From Faecalicatena fissicatena (GTDB lineage Bacteria; Bacillota; Clostridia; Lachnospirales; Lachnospiraceae): a stretch of DNA of 64,000 nt. Shown here one piece after another: positions 7,929 to 17,753 of the stretch. Position 1 is the first letter of the stretch; each line of letters begins with the position of its first letter. The stretch spans positions 35,511 to 99,510 of the forward strand of contig LDAQ01000100.1 of the NCBI GenBank assembly GCA_001028025.1. The letters are read 5' to 3'. The notes under the pieces were generated by a model. It saw only the letters and a list, made by a program, of their open reading frames with translations, searched no databases and was not told the origin of the DNA. The translations under genes and the position numbers were made by a program.

Positions 7929-8696
7929 ATGGAAAATATACAGCCACATATCCGGTGCGGTGTGAAAGACGCCGCAAAGTATGCAGTACTGCCGGGAGAT
8001 CCGAAAAGGGTGGAGAGAACCAGGGAGTATCTGGAAAATGTAAAAGAGATCACATTTAACAGAGAGTATAAAAGCATTACAGGTTACTATAAAGGAACAA
8101 AAATCCTGGTAATCTCAACCGGCATGGGCGGTGCATCTACCGGTATCGCGGTGGAGGAACTGAAAAATATCGGCGTCGAGGTCATGATACGCATAGGGAG
8201 CTGCGGGGCGCTGCAGAATGAAATCGGCCTGGGGGATCTCATCATAGCGAACGGCGTAGTGCGGGACGAAGGCACAACAAAGGCCTATGTGGAAGAAATC
8301 TATCCCGCAATCCCGGACACAGAGCTGATGTTTACAGCAATAGAAGCTGCGAGAAGTCTTAGTTTCCCGTATCATGTGGGAAAAATCAGAAGTCATGACA
8401 GTTTTTACACGGAGGGAGAAGCGAAGATTGACGAGTACTGGTCGTCCAAAGGAGTGCTTGGCTCTGATATGGAGACGGCGGCACTGTTTACAATCGGAGG
8501 GCTGCGGGGTGTCAGGACTGCATCGATTCTAAACACAGTGGTGGAGTATGACGGCAATCTGGAGGAAGAGATCAACAAATATGCGGATGGAGCCATGCTT
8601 ATGATGCGGGGCGAAGAACACGAGATTCTGACGGCTTTTGAGACATGCGCCGCAATGGAGCAAAAGGCAGGCGAGGAGCCTGAAAAAAATAAATAA
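7929..8696 (+). CDS. Nucleoside phosphorylase, uridine phosphorylase-like (NP-I family)
   Basis: A 255-residue enzyme of the hexameric purine/uridine phosphorylase superfamily. The phosphate-site segment is VISTGMGGASTGIAVEEL, the mid motif IGSCGAL, and the ribose-binding GSDMETAALFTI near residue 180. It splits a ribonucleoside with phosphate to give a free base and ribose 1-phosphate, which DeoB at the operon end converts to ribose 5-phosphate. The start ATG 7929 has GGAGG seven bases upstream; GTG 7908 and ATG 7923 are less well spaced. The base specificity cannot be read. The neighbouring importer suggests an extracellular nucleoside-like substrate. Confidence 0.88.
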   Translation: MENIQPHIRCGVKDAAKYAVLPGDPKRVERTREYLENVKEITFNREYKSITGYYKGTKILVISTGMGGASTGIAVEELKNIGVEVMIRIGSCGALQNEIGLGDLIIANGVVRDEGTTKAYVEEIYPAIPDTELMFTAIEAARSLSFPYHVGKIRSHDSFYTEGEAKIDEYWSSKGVLGSDMETAALFTIGGLRGVRTASILNTVVEYDGNLEEEINKYADGAMLMMRGEEHEILTAFETCAAMEQKAGEEPEKNK

Positions 8697-8728
8697 GAGA
8701 AGGTATGAGTAAACAAGGAGGAAACAAA

Positions 8729-10003
8729 ATGAAAAAAAGATGGTTGGCAGCAGCGTTGGCATTGAGTATGGTTTTTGCAGGGGGATGCGGTTCTTCCGGC
8801 AAAGAAGACGAGGGCAGTGCAAAAAGTGATTCCGGTGATCAGGTGACGATCACTTACATGCAGTGGCAGCAGGAGTTTTCTACCGCGGCAATTAAACTGG
8901 CGGATGCCTATATGGAAGAGCATCCGAATGTGAAAGTGGAAGTAATCACCAACTCGGACGGTTACTCAGAGAATCTGAAAGCGGCGCTTGTTGCGGGAAA
9001 TGTACCCGAGATTTTCGTAACAGAGGGCTACGAAAACATGAAGAGCTACGAGGAATACCTGACAGATCTTTCAGAGGAAGAATGGACAGGCAATATCAAG
9101 GATGCCGCCCTCCAGTGCGTTACTCTGGATGGAAATATTATGGGGATGCCCATTACTATGGCAGGCGAGGGCATAATCTACAATAAAAAAATGTTTAAAG
9201 AGCATGGCTGGGAAGTTCCGCAGACCATTACAGAGCTGGAGGAACTGTGTAAGAAGATCGAGGCAGAGGGGATCACACCATTCAACAATCAGTTTGCCGA
9301 TGACTGGCTGCTGGGACAGTTTATGAGCGGCAGCGGCTATGCATATATCCCGGATAATGCAGAATACACGAAAGAATTATACGCAGGAAACGAAAAGCTT
9401 TCAGAAAACGAGCAGATGAAAAATTCATTCAAAGTCCTGGACCTGATGCTGAAATACGGACAGGACGACTGCATGAGCTATGGCTGGAATGAGACATGCA
9501 CCGCATTTGCAACCGGTGAGGCTGCTATGGCATTTGAAGGGGACTGGGTATGGGATACCGTGTACGCAATTGATCCGGAAATCGAATGCGGTATGTTTGC
9601 CCTGCCGGCAACGGAAAACGCTGAGGATACAAAAATGATCGTAGATGCAAACGGCTGCTTCCACATTGGAAAAGGTTCCGCGCATCCGGAAGCCGGGCTT
9701 GACTATCTGAACTGGATCGCTACAAGTGAGACGGCAAAGCAGATTATGCTGGAAGATTATAAAGTAATCCCTGTTTTTGAAGGCTGGGAATACCAGGCGG
9801 ACAATCAGCTGGCAGTATCCACAATTGAGTATCTGGATGCAGGAAAGACATTTATGTGGTCATGGCCGCAATGGCCGGTTGGTTACCAGTATTCGGCAGG
9901 AAAAACCTACCAGAATTACATCGATGGAAGCATGAGTTCTGACGAAGCGCTTCAGGAACTGGACGATACCTGGACAAAGCTTGTGAACGCGAAAGAAGAG
10001 TAA
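8729..10003 (+). CDS. CUT1-type ABC substrate-binding lipoprotein
   Basis: A 424-residue extracellular binding protein of the family-1 sugar type. It has a lipoprotein signal with lipobox AGGC (Cys20) followed by a flexible GSSGKEDEGSAKSDS linker. The body has family-1 features such as MPITMAGEGIIYNKKMFKEHGW and EAAMAFEGDWVW. It is anchored outside the membrane and delivers ligand to the two permeases that follow. The start at 8729 has AAGGAGG seven bases upstream. Operon context with nucleoside phosphorylase, deoB and an ADP-ribosylglycohydrolase-like enzyme suggests a ribosylated ligand rather than a plain oligosaccharide. No ATPase gene is present in this operon. Confidence 0.9.
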   Translation: MKKRWLAAALALSMVFAGGCGSSGKEDEGSAKSDSGDQVTITYMQWQQEFSTAAIKLADAYMEEHPNVKVEVITNSDGYSENLKAALVAGNVPEIFVTEGYENMKSYEEYLTDLSEEEWTGNIKDAALQCVTLDGNIMGMPITMAGEGIIYNKKMFKEHGWEVPQTITELEELCKKIEAEGITPFNNQFADDWLLGQFMSGSGYAYIPDNAEYTKELYAGNEKLSENEQMKNSFKVLDLMLKYGQDDCMSYGWNETCTAFATGEAAMAFEGDWVWDTVYAIDPEIECGMFALPATENAEDTKMIVDANGCFHIGKGSAHPEAGLDYLNWIATSETAKQIMLEDYKVIPVFEGWEYQADNQLAVSTIEYLDAGKTFMWSWPQWPVGYQYSAGKTYQNYIDGSMSSDEALQELDDTWTKLVNAKEE

Positions 10004-10021
10004 GAGAAAGGGGAAAAGGGC

Positions 10022-10900
10022 ATGAGAAAGAGGGCAAAAAAAGGGCTGGAATTCTGGATGTTTGTAGCACCGGTGTTGATTCCTTTTCTTATATTTTATT
10101 TTCTGCCGATCTGTATGGGGCTTTACTACTCCCTGTTCGATTGGAACGGCATCAGTAAAGGAATGAATTTTATCGGACTCAAAAACTACATTGAACTTTT
10201 CACAAACGACAAAAATTACTTTGAGTCACTGGCATTTACATTTAAATTTGCGTTGTTTAATGTAGTTCTGACCAATGTACTGGCAATCTTAATGGCACTC
10301 TGGGTAAATGGTAAATTGAAGACTTCCAAGTTTACCAGAACCTGTTTCTTCATGCCCAACATTGTCTGTGCGATTGTTGCAGGTTTCCTGTGGAGATTTA
10401 TCTTTAACCAGATCTCGGATACGCTCTACAAATCAACAGGGCTGGATTTTCTGGGTATTAAATGGCTGGGATCTACAGATACCGCATGGGTGGCAATCTT
10501 GATTGTCGTACTCTGGCAGTCGATCGGGTATAACATGATTATATATCTGGCAGGGCTGAATATGATCGACAAAACCTTTTATGAAAGCGCGGCAATCGAC
10601 GGTGCAGGCAAGATTACGAAATTTTTTAAGATCACGCTGCCGCTGATGATGCCGTCCATCACAATCTGCCTGTTTAATGTCACGGCACAGTCCTTCCGGC
10701 TGTTTGATGTGAATGTGTCGCTGACCAAGGGCGGGCCCGGGCGTTCTACCATGGGACTTGCCATCGATATATATAATGAGGCGTTTAAACAGAACAGACT
10801 GGGATATGGCTCGGCGAAAGCGGTCATCCTTTTGATTATAGTCATGACAATTACCATGCTGCAGACGAATTATACGAGAAAAAGAGAGGTGGAAATGTAA
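10022..10900 (+). CDS. CUT1 ABC transporter permease, first subunit
   Basis: A 292-residue integral membrane protein with six predicted helices, starting with a positively charged tail (MRKRAKKGLEF) and ending in KREVEM. The EAA loop that docks the ATPase reads YESAAIDGAGKITKFFKITLPLM near residues 190-213 (split at the G). It resembles UgpA/MalF-type permeases. Its stop overlaps the next permease by one base, so the subunits are coupled. The ATPase is probably MsmX from 20909. Confidence 0.92.
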   Translation: MRKRAKKGLEFWMFVAPVLIPFLIFYFLPICMGLYYSLFDWNGISKGMNFIGLKNYIELFTNDKNYFESLAFTFKFALFNVVLTNVLAILMALWVNGKLKTSKFTRTCFFMPNIVCAIVAGFLWRFIFNQISDTLYKSTGLDFLGIKWLGSTDTAWVAILIVVLWQSIGYNMIIYLAGLNMIDKTFYESAAIDGAGKITKFFKITLPLMMPSITICLFNVTAQSFRLFDVNVSLTKGGPGRSTMGLAIDIYNEAFKQNRLGYGSAKAVILLIIVMTITMLQTNYTRKREVEM

Positions 10901-11733
10901 TGAGAAAGGGTACAAAAACAATATCCAGACTGCTTCTGGAGATCATATCCATAGTGTGTGGTGTTATTTTTGTCTCTCCGGTACTGCTGGTTATCATCAA
11001 TGCATTTAAACCGCTCGGAGAAATACTGAAAAACCCGTTCAGCATCCCGTCGAGTCCTGTTACGGAAAATATCATGTACGTGATTGAAAACATGAAGTAT
11101 TTTAAGGTGCTCAGAAATACAATCATTATTACGGTAATCGTTGTCGCAGGGACCGTGATCCTGGCGGCAATGGCAGGATACAAGCTGACAAGGACGAACA
11201 CGAAGATCAGTAAGATCATCACCGCTGTCTTTCTTTCCTCCATGCTGGTGCCGTTCCAGACATATATGATACCGATCGCAAAGCTGGCCTCCATACTGCA
11301 TATCAACAACACGATGGCCGGATATATACTCATACAGATACCGCTGTATGCGCCTATGGGAATCTTTATGTACCAGGGATTTGTAAAAAATATCCCGCTC
11401 AGCCTGGAGGAGGCGGCAAGGCTGGACGGTTGTTCACCTTTCCGTATATTCTTTCACATTGTATTCCCGCTGATGAAGCCCATCACGGCAAGCATTGTGG
11501 TATTATACTCACTCTGGATCTGGAATGACTATGCCCTGGCAAGCATGATGCTGACAAGTGCGGAAAACAAGACACTGACGATTACGATTTATTCCTTCTT
11601 TTCTGCATTTACCAACCGGTGGGATTATGCGCTGGCGGCCCTGTCGCTGTCGATTATCCCGATTACAATATTCTATATATTTATGCAGAAATATATCGTC
11701 TCCGGCGTAACTGCAGGGGCCGTGAAAGGATAA
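10900..11733 (+). CDS. CUT1 ABC transporter permease, second subunit
   Basis: A 277-residue permease of the MalG/AraQ/UgpE type with six predicted helices. The EAA loop is SLEEAARLDGCSPFRIFFHIV in the second half (about residues 167-187). It ends in the usual SGVTAGAVKG tail of this family. The start ATG overlaps the previous stop (TAATG). It forms the membrane channel with the upstream permease. The next gene starts within a few bases of the stop, so the transporter and the hydrolase-like enzyme are co-translated. Confidence 0.92.
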   Translation: MRKGTKTISRLLLEIISIVCGVIFVSPVLLVIINAFKPLGEILKNPFSIPSSPVTENIMYVIENMKYFKVLRNTIIITVIVVAGTVILAAMAGYKLTRTNTKISKIITAVFLSSMLVPFQTYMIPIAKLASILHINNTMAGYILIQIPLYAPMGIFMYQGFVKNIPLSLEEAARLDGCSPFRIFFHIVFPLMKPITASIVVLYSLWIWNDYALASMMLTSAENKTLTITIYSFFSAFTNRWDYALAALSLSIIPITIFYIFMQKYIVSGVTAGAVKG

Positions 11734-11735
11734 GT

Positions 11736-13892
11736 GTGAGTGGTATGTATCAATATAACGAACAAACAATAGAAAAGATCTATGCCGGGTGGCTTGGAAA
11801 AACCATCGGAATCCGGCTTGGTGCGCCGGTGGAGGGCTGGACTTACGAAAAGATCCAAGAGGTCTACGGGGAAATCTGGGACTATCCGGTTGATTACGGC
11901 ACATTCGCTGCGGATGATGACAGCAACGGCCCTATCTTCCTTGTACGTGCCATGGAGCATGGCAGGAAAGACGGCAGCCTGCATGCCCAGGATGTGGCGG
12001 ATGCGCTTCTGAATTATGCACCGTATGAGCACGGATTCTTCTGGTGGGGCGGCTATGGAGTGTCAACAGAACATACCGCCTATCTGAATCTGAGAAATGG
12101 AATCAAAGCGCCTCTTTGCGGCAGCATCGCTAAAAATGGTGCGGCTATAGCAGAGCAGATTGGAGGCCAGATATTTATAGACCCCTGGGGGCTGATATCA
12201 CCGGGCAGGCCCCGGCAGGCGGCAGAGTTTGCAAAAGAGGCGGCTGGCGTGACGCACGATGGAAACGGTATCTGGGGCGGTGTCTTTGTTGCCGTCTGCA
12301 TCAGCCTTGCTTTTGAGGATTATACAGTGGAGGAGATGCTGGAGAGGGCACTGCGTTTTATACCGGAGGAGTGTGAATACGCCAGGGCGGTAAAGTGTGT
12401 GACAGAGTTTTACCACAAAGACGAAGAAAAAGACTGGAGGAAGTGTTATGCATATATCCGGGAATATTTTGGATACGACAGGTATCCGGGATACTGCCAT
12501 ATCATTCCTAATGCGGCCGTAATGATTCTGTCGCTTTTATATGGGGAAGACGATTATACGAAAACCATCTGCATCTGTAATATGTGCGGCTGGGATACGG
12601 ACTGTAATGTAGGAAATGTGGGCACCATCATGGGGGTACGGGGAGGTCTGGAAGGGATTCCTTATGAAAAGTGGAGAAAGCCTGTGAATGACCTGCTGAT
12701 CTGCTCAGGAACCATGGGCAGCCTGAATATGATGGATCTTCCCTACGGAGCATCCTACATGGCAAAATATGCCTTTGAGACGGCCGGATACAAGCTGCCG
12801 GAAAAATGGAAACATATCATAGGGGAACATCAGGAATCCTGTCATTTTGAATATCCAGGTTCCACCCATGCCATGCGGGTGCGGTGTGAGGATTATGAGG
12901 CAGCGCAGCATCTGGAATATTATCTCACCAATTCAACGGAGCAGGCATATACAGGCAGCCATTCTTTAAAACTGCATGCCCGTCCGCTCTGGCCGGGACA
13001 GCAGCTGTATCTTTTCAAAAAGACGTACTACAGCAGCCGGGAACTGCATGATGACCGATATGAGCCGGCTTTTTCCCCTATGATCTATCCGGGTCAGACC
13101 CTGAGCGGAAATGTGTTTCTTCCCGATGGGCAGCAGGCCGCGGAGGTCCGGATGTATGTCAGAGATCTGCACGGAGACTGTATGCTGAAAGGGGAGAAGA
13201 CGCTCTGCAGGCCAGGGGAATGGAGTCATCTGGAATTCAGGATTCCTTCCTGTGACGGGGCGCTTCTGGACGAAGCCGGATTTTGCTTTACAATTCCGGG
13301 GCAGTCCTTTCAGGGTGTTGAATTTCATGCTTACATAGACGATATGGAGTATGGCGGTGCACCGGATTATGACATCGATTTCCGCAAAGAGATCCTGGAG
13401 ATGAAGACGCAGACCCACCATGAAATTACCCAGTTTACGAAGGTAAAAGGCTGGACCTGGCTGGAAGAGGAATGGCTGCACATTACGGGCACTGATTTTG
13501 CAGAAACATACACCGGGAGCCACAGGTTTGAGGACTATCAGGTTGAGGCCAGATTCAGGCCTCTGCACGGCCCTCAGCATTATATCAATATCCGTGTGCA
13601 GGGGGCAATGCGCTCCTACGCGGCAGGATTTCACCAACCAGGTAGACTTGCGCTCCTGAAAAATGAAAATGGGTACCGCACAGTGGCGGAAACCGCGTAT
13701 CCCTGGGAGGAAGGCAAAGAATACCGGTTAACGGTCCGTGCGAAAGAGAACACCATCTGTATATTAGAAAACGGAAAAGAGCTGCTGTCATATACAGACC
13801 CGGAGGCTCCTTATCTTACGGGAGCATTTGGCTTTTCCGTGCAGAGTGGAAGCCACTGCAGTTATGCGGGTATAAAAGTAAGAGGGATATAG
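11736..13892 (+). CDS. ADP-ribosylglycohydrolase-family protein with extra C-terminal beta domain
   Basis: About 718 residues in two parts. Residues 1-370 are an ADP-ribosylglycohydrolase fold with both dinuclear-metal motifs intact: AADDDSNGP near the N-terminus and CGWDTDCNVGNVGTIMG later. Residues about 400-718 contain beta-rich segments; the last part (QVEARFRPLHGPQHYINIRV, then ENGKELLSY) looks like a concanavalin/LamG-type jelly roll. No signal peptide is visible, so it is cytosolic. It probably cleaves a ribosyl bond in an imported compound, feeding the phosphorylase and DeoB. GTG 11736 has AGGA five bases upstream; ATG 11745 is the alternative start. The precise substrate is unknown. 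Confidence 0.8.
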   Translation: MSGMYQYNEQTIEKIYAGWLGKTIGIRLGAPVEGWTYEKIQEVYGEIWDYPVDYGTFAADDDSNGPIFLVRAMEHGRKDGSLHAQDVADALLNYAPYEHGFFWWGGYGVSTEHTAYLNLRNGIKAPLCGSIAKNGAAIAEQIGGQIFIDPWGLISPGRPRQAAEFAKEAAGVTHDGNGIWGGVFVAVCISLAFEDYTVEEMLERALRFIPEECEYARAVKCVTEFYHKDEEKDWRKCYAYIREYFGYDRYPGYCHIIPNAAVMILSLLYGEDDYTKTICICNMCGWDTDCNVGNVGTIMGVRGGLEGIPYEKWRKPVNDLLICSGTMGSLNMMDLPYGASYMAKYAFETAGYKLPEKWKHIIGEHQESCHFEYPGSTHAMRVRCEDYEAAQHLEYYLTNSTEQAYTGSHSLKLHARPLWPGQQLYLFKKTYYSSRELHDDRYEPAFSPMIYPGQTLSGNVFLPDGQQAAEVRMYVRDLHGDCMLKGEKTLCRPGEWSHLEFRIPSCDGALLDEAGFCFTIPGQSFQGVEFHAYIDDMEYGGAPDYDIDFRKEILEMKTQTHHEITQFTKVKGWTWLEEEWLHITGTDFAETYTGSHRFEDYQVEARFRPLHGPQHYINIRVQGAMRSYAAGFHQPGRLALLKNENGYRTVAETAYPWEEGKEYRLTVRAKENTICILENGKELLSYTDPEAPYLTGAFGFSVQSGSHCSYAGIKVRGI

Positions 13893-13901
13893 GAGGCCAA
13901 A

Positions 13902-15074
13902 ATGGTAAAGAGAAGAATTTTCCTGATTGTGCTGGACAGTTTCGGGATCGGAGAAGCACCAGATGCGGAGGAGTTCGGGGATCGGGGATGCCATACACTT
14001 CATACGATCTTAAAATCCCCCGAATATCAGACACCCGTGCTGGAAAGGCTGGGGCTGTTCCGGATCGAAGGCGCGCCCCAACAGAAAGGCGGCGGAGTTT
14101 TGACGGGCAGTTTCGGGAGGATGCAGGAGGCTTCCAGGGGCAAGGACACAACCATCGGACACTGGGAAATAGCCGGAATTGTTTCCAAAAAACCGCTTCC
14201 AGTCTATCCGGACGGTTTTCCGGAATCCATCATCAGAGAATTTGAAAAAAGGACGAAGCGAAAGACTCTTTGCAACCGGCCGTATTCCGGGACAGAGGTT
14301 ATCCGGGATTACGGGGAAGAATCGGAGAAAACAGGGTCACTGATCGTATATACATCTGCAGACAGCGTCTTTCAGATTGCCGCCCATGAAGCGGTGGTTC
14401 CGGTGGAGGAGCTGTACGGCTGCTGCGAGACGGCGAGGGAGCTGCTTACCGGGGAACATGGAGTGGGGCGTGTGATAGCACGCCCCTTTGCCGGCGCCAG
14501 AGGCAGTTATCAAAGGACTGCGGGCCGGCATGATTTTTCTATAAAGCCCCCTGGAGATACCATGCTGGATATGCTGGCTGATGCAGGATACGAAACATAC
14601 GGGATTGGAAAGATAGGAGATATATTTGCGGGACAGGGAATTTCTCACACACAGAGAAGTCTCAATAATGTAGATGGAATGGAAAAAACAATTGCAATGC
14701 TTGAGAAGAATTTTTCCGGAATCTGTTTTGTCAATCTTGTAGATTTTGATATGCTTTACGGTCATCGGAATGATATTGACGGTTATGCCAGAGCCGCCGC
14801 AGTGTTTGACAGGCAGCTTCATATATTTATGGATAAGATGAGGAAAGAGGATATTCTGGTGATTACGGCAGACCATGGATGCGATCCGGGATTCCCTGGG
14901 ACAGACCACACAAGAGAGTATACACCGCTTCTGGTTTTCGGCGGGGATATCAGACCAGGTGTAAATCTTGGGACAAGGAAAACATTTGCCGATATCGCAG
15001 CAACAGTGCTGGATATCATGGATACCGATGACAGGACGGACGGGGCCAGTTTTAAAGAGCTGATCCTTATATAA
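13902..15074 (+). CDS. deoB: Phosphopentomutase
   Basis: A 390-residue enzyme of the alkaline phosphatase superfamily interconverting ribose 1-phosphate and ribose 5-phosphate in the cytosol. Metal and catalytic motifs are visible: LIVLDSFGIGEAPDA at the N-terminus, GKDTTIGHWEIAG with the phosphorylated threonine, GIGKIGDIFAGQGI, and TADHGCDPGFPGTDHTREY at the C-terminus. Length is normal for DeoB. It is the last gene of the operon, 9 bases after the hydrolase-like gene, with AGGAGG upstream. It closes the route from ribonucleoside-like substrates to the pentose phosphate pathway. Confidence 0.96.
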   Translation: MVKRRIFLIVLDSFGIGEAPDAEEFGDRGCHTLHTILKSPEYQTPVLERLGLFRIEGAPQQKGGGVLTGSFGRMQEASRGKDTTIGHWEIAGIVSKKPLPVYPDGFPESIIREFEKRTKRKTLCNRPYSGTEVIRDYGEESEKTGSLIVYTSADSVFQIAAHEAVVPVEELYGCCETARELLTGEHGVGRVIARPFAGARGSYQRTAGRHDFSIKPPGDTMLDMLADAGYETYGIGKIGDIFAGQGISHTQRSLNNVDGMEKTIAMLEKNFSGICFVNLVDFDMLYGHRNDIDGYARAAAVFDRQLHIFMDKMRKEDILVITADHGCDPGFPGTDHTREYTPLLVFGGDIRPGVNLGTRKTFADIAATVLDIMDTDDRTDGASFKELILI

Positions 15075-15136
15075 GAAAATGTATCTATATCTTGTTGGAA
15101 ACAAAAAAGTTGCATACTAGATATTGTTGTTCTTTA

Positions 15137-15165
15137 TTGACAAGTGAAATATATGGTGATAGAAT
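15137..15165 (+). promoter_or_regulatory. nrdD promoter
   Basis: -35 TTGACA (15137-15142), 17-bp spacer, -10 TAGAAT (15160-15165), about 77 bases before the nrdD start. No clear NrdR box pair was found next to it. Confidence 0.75.
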
Positions 15166-15174
15166 ATCCTCAGA

Positions 15175-15198
15175 TGCCCAACTGTTTATGGTTGGGCA
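15175..15198 (+). promoter_or_regulatory. Hairpin in the nrdD leader
   Basis: TGCCCAAC (15175-15182) pairs perfectly with GTTGGGCA (15191-15198) across an 8-base loop, immediately after the predicted transcription start. It is followed by AAAATTAT rather than a T-run, so an mRNA-stabilising 5' hairpin or a protein site is more likely than a terminator. Confidence 0.5.
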
Positions 15199-15241
15199 AA
15201 AATTATCTGACTTTGATTAGAGAAAGGGGCGACCGTACAGT

Positions 15242-17608
15242 ATGTATCAGGTTACAAAAAGAGATGGGAAGATAGCAGACTTCGATCTTGCCAAGATATG
15301 TGAGGCAATCAGGAAGGCATTTGAGGCCCGGGAAAGGCAATACAATCAGGATATTATAGATTTGCTGGCATTGAAAGTAACAGCAGACTTTGAACCTAAG
15401 ATTAAAAAAGGGCTGGTTTCAGTGGAGGATGTCCAGGACAGTGTGGAATCCGTACTGATAAAGGCAGGATATGCGGACGTTGCGAAAGGCTATATTTTAT
15501 ACAGAAAGCAGAGGGAAAAGATTCGGAATCTGAATTCAACCCTGCTGGATTATAAAGAGATTGTGGACAGTTATGTGAAGATTACTGACTGGCGTGTAAA
15601 AGAGAATTCTACAGTCACTTATTCCGTTGGCGGCCTGATTCTCAGCAATTCAGGTGCAATTACAGCGAATTACTGGCTGTCAGAGATTTATGATGATGAG
15701 GTGGGGAAGGCGCACAAGAACGCTGATATCCATATTCACGATCTGTCCATGCTCACAGGATACTGCGCAGGATGGTCCTTAAAGCAGCTGATACAGGACG
15801 GTCTGGGCGGCATTACAGGAAGAATCACGTCGGCGCCGGCCAAGCACCTGAGCGTACTCTGCAACCAGATGGTAAACTTTCTGGGAATCATGCAGAATGA
15901 ATGGGCGGGAGCCCAGGCTTTTTCATCCTTTGATACCTATCTTGCGCCCTTTGTCAAGATCGATAACCTGACATACCCGGAAGTCAAGAAATGTATCGAG
16001 TCCTTTATATATGGCGTGAATATACCGTCCCGTTGGGGAACACAGGCACCGTTCTCTAATATCACGCTGGACTGGACGGTACCAGGCGATCTGGCGCATC
16101 TCCCGGCTATTGTAGGCGGTATTGAGCAGGATTTCACTTATGGTGACTGCAAAGAAGAGATGGATATGATCAATAAGGCATTTATCGAGACGATGATCGA
16201 AGGGGATGCCGATGGAAGAGGATTCCAATATCCGATCCCGACATATTCCATTACAAATGATTTTGACTGGTCTGATACAGAGAATAACCGTCTTCTGTTT
16301 GAGATGACTGCAAAGTACGGAACTCCTTATTTTTCAAATTATATTAACAGTGATATGGAGCCGAGCGATGTCAGAAGTATGTGCTGCCGTCTGCGTCTGG
16401 ATCTCCGTGAACTCCGCAAAAAATCAGGCGGTTTCTTTGGAAGCGGAGAGAGTACTGGTTCCATCGGAGTCGTTACGATCAATATGCCGAGAATTGCATA
16501 TCTGGCTGCCAATGAGGAGGAATTCTATAAACATCTGGATAAAATGATGGATATTTCAGCAAGTTCCCTTCATACAAAGCGCGTTGTTATATCAAAGCTG
16601 ATGGATGAAGGACTGTATCCTTATACCAAGAGATATCTGGGCTCATTTGAAAACCATTTCTCCACAATCGGACTGATTGGTATGAACGAAGCGGGGCTGA
16701 ATGCAAAATGGATCGGAAAAGACATGACAAGCGCAGAGACGCAGCAGTTTACAAAGGACGTGCTGAATCACATGAGAGAGCGTCTGTCGGATTACCAGGA
16801 GATGTACGGAGAGCTGTACAATCTGGAGGCAACTCCGGCAGAATCCACTACTTACCGTCTGGCAAAGCATGATGTGGAACAGTTCCCGGATATCATTACT
16901 GCAGCAGAGGGAGACGGAACTCCTTACTATACAAACAGCTCACATTTACCGGTTGGGTATACAGAAGATGTATTTGAAGCGCTTGATATTCAGGACGAGC
17001 TCCAGACATTATACACATCGGGTACTGTATTCCATACCTTCCTGGGAGAAAAGCTGCCGGGGTGGAAATCAGCGGCGTCATTGGTGAAGAAGATCGCAGA
17101 GAATTACAAGCTGCCTTACTATACAATGTCACCGACATACTCGATCTGTAAGAATCATGGATATATTTCCGGGGAACTTTACAAATGCCCGCATTGCGGA
17201 GAGGAAACTGAAGTATACAGCCGAATCACGGGATATTACCGTCCTGTAAAGAACTGGAATGACGGAAAAACGCAGGAATTTAAAGACCGTAAGGTATATG
17301 ATATCAGCAATTCCAATATGAGCATCAAGACACATGAGGCGAAAAAAGCAGCGGAAGAGGCAGAAATTCCGGCAGAAGAGATGAAAACCCTTCTTTTTAC
17401 AACCAAAACCTGCCCGAACTGCAAGATTGCGACCAGTTCACTAGAAAAAGCCAATATAGCCTATGAGATTGTAGATGCGGAAGAAAACGAAGAACTTGTG
17501 AAAAAATATGGTGTAATGCAGGCCCCGACACTGGTTGTGATCGGTGAGAAAGGTGTGCAGAAAATGGCAAATGCTTCGAATATTAAAGCGTATGCAGAGG
17601 AACACTAG
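15242..17608 (+). CDS. nrdD: Anaerobic (class III) ribonucleoside-triphosphate reductase with fused C-terminal redoxin domain
   Basis: 788 residues. Residues about 3-90 form an ATP-cone regulatory domain (VTKRDGKIADFDLAKICEAI). The central barrel includes the MCCRL cysteine segment. The zinc-binding region uses CKNH and CPHCG, followed by the glycyl radical loop RITGYYRP. After about residue 710 comes a redoxin-like domain with a CPNC active site (LLFTTKTCPNCKIATSSLEK) and the cis-proline region MQAPTLVVI. This suggests reduction through a thiol relay rather than by formate. The thioredoxin reductase gene next door fits that. NrdG is encoded at 6313. The enzyme makes dNTPs under anoxia. Confidence 0.95.
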   Translation: MYQVTKRDGKIADFDLAKICEAIRKAFEARERQYNQDIIDLLALKVTADFEPKIKKGLVSVEDVQDSVESVLIKAGYADVAKGYILYRKQREKIRNLNSTLLDYKEIVDSYVKITDWRVKENSTVTYSVGGLILSNSGAITANYWLSEIYDDEVGKAHKNADIHIHDLSMLTGYCAGWSLKQLIQDGLGGITGRITSAPAKHLSVLCNQMVNFLGIMQNEWAGAQAFSSFDTYLAPFVKIDNLTYPEVKKCIESFIYGVNIPSRWGTQAPFSNITLDWTVPGDLAHLPAIVGGIEQDFTYGDCKEEMDMINKAFIETMIEGDADGRGFQYPIPTYSITNDFDWSDTENNRLLFEMTAKYGTPYFSNYINSDMEPSDVRSMCCRLRLDLRELRKKSGGFFGSGESTGSIGVVTINMPRIAYLAANEEEFYKHLDKMMDISASSLHTKRVVISKLMDEGLYPYTKRYLGSFENHFSTIGLIGMNEAGLNAKWIGKDMTSAETQQFTKDVLNHMRERLSDYQEMYGELYNLEATPAESTTYRLAKHDVEQFPDIITAAEGDGTPYYTNSSHLPVGYTEDVFEALDIQDELQTLYTSGTVFHTFLGEKLPGWKSAASLVKKIAENYKLPYYTMSPTYSICKNHGYISGELYKCPHCGEETEVYSRITGYYRPVKNWNDGKTQEFKDRKVYDISNSNMSIKTHEAKKAAEEAEIPAEEMKTLLFTTKTCPNCKIATSSLEKANIAYEIVDAEENEELVKKYGVMQAPTLVVIGEKGVQKMANASNIKAYAEEH

Positions 17609-17753
17609 AGTATAACAGATGCAATGAATAATTAGATATACTCAGGAATAAGAATATGACATGGCGGTTTTAAAACGGCGCAGACAGGGAAGCGGCAGGA
17701 GCTTTCCGGAGGCAGGCCTTTTTGGAACCGCTTTTCAACAAGGAGGAACAGAT

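Noticed and set aside
17661..17753. N-terminal extension of thioredoxin reductase
   Set aside because: The 31 extra codons lack family resemblance, and the ATG at 17754 has an ideal AAGGAGGA site.
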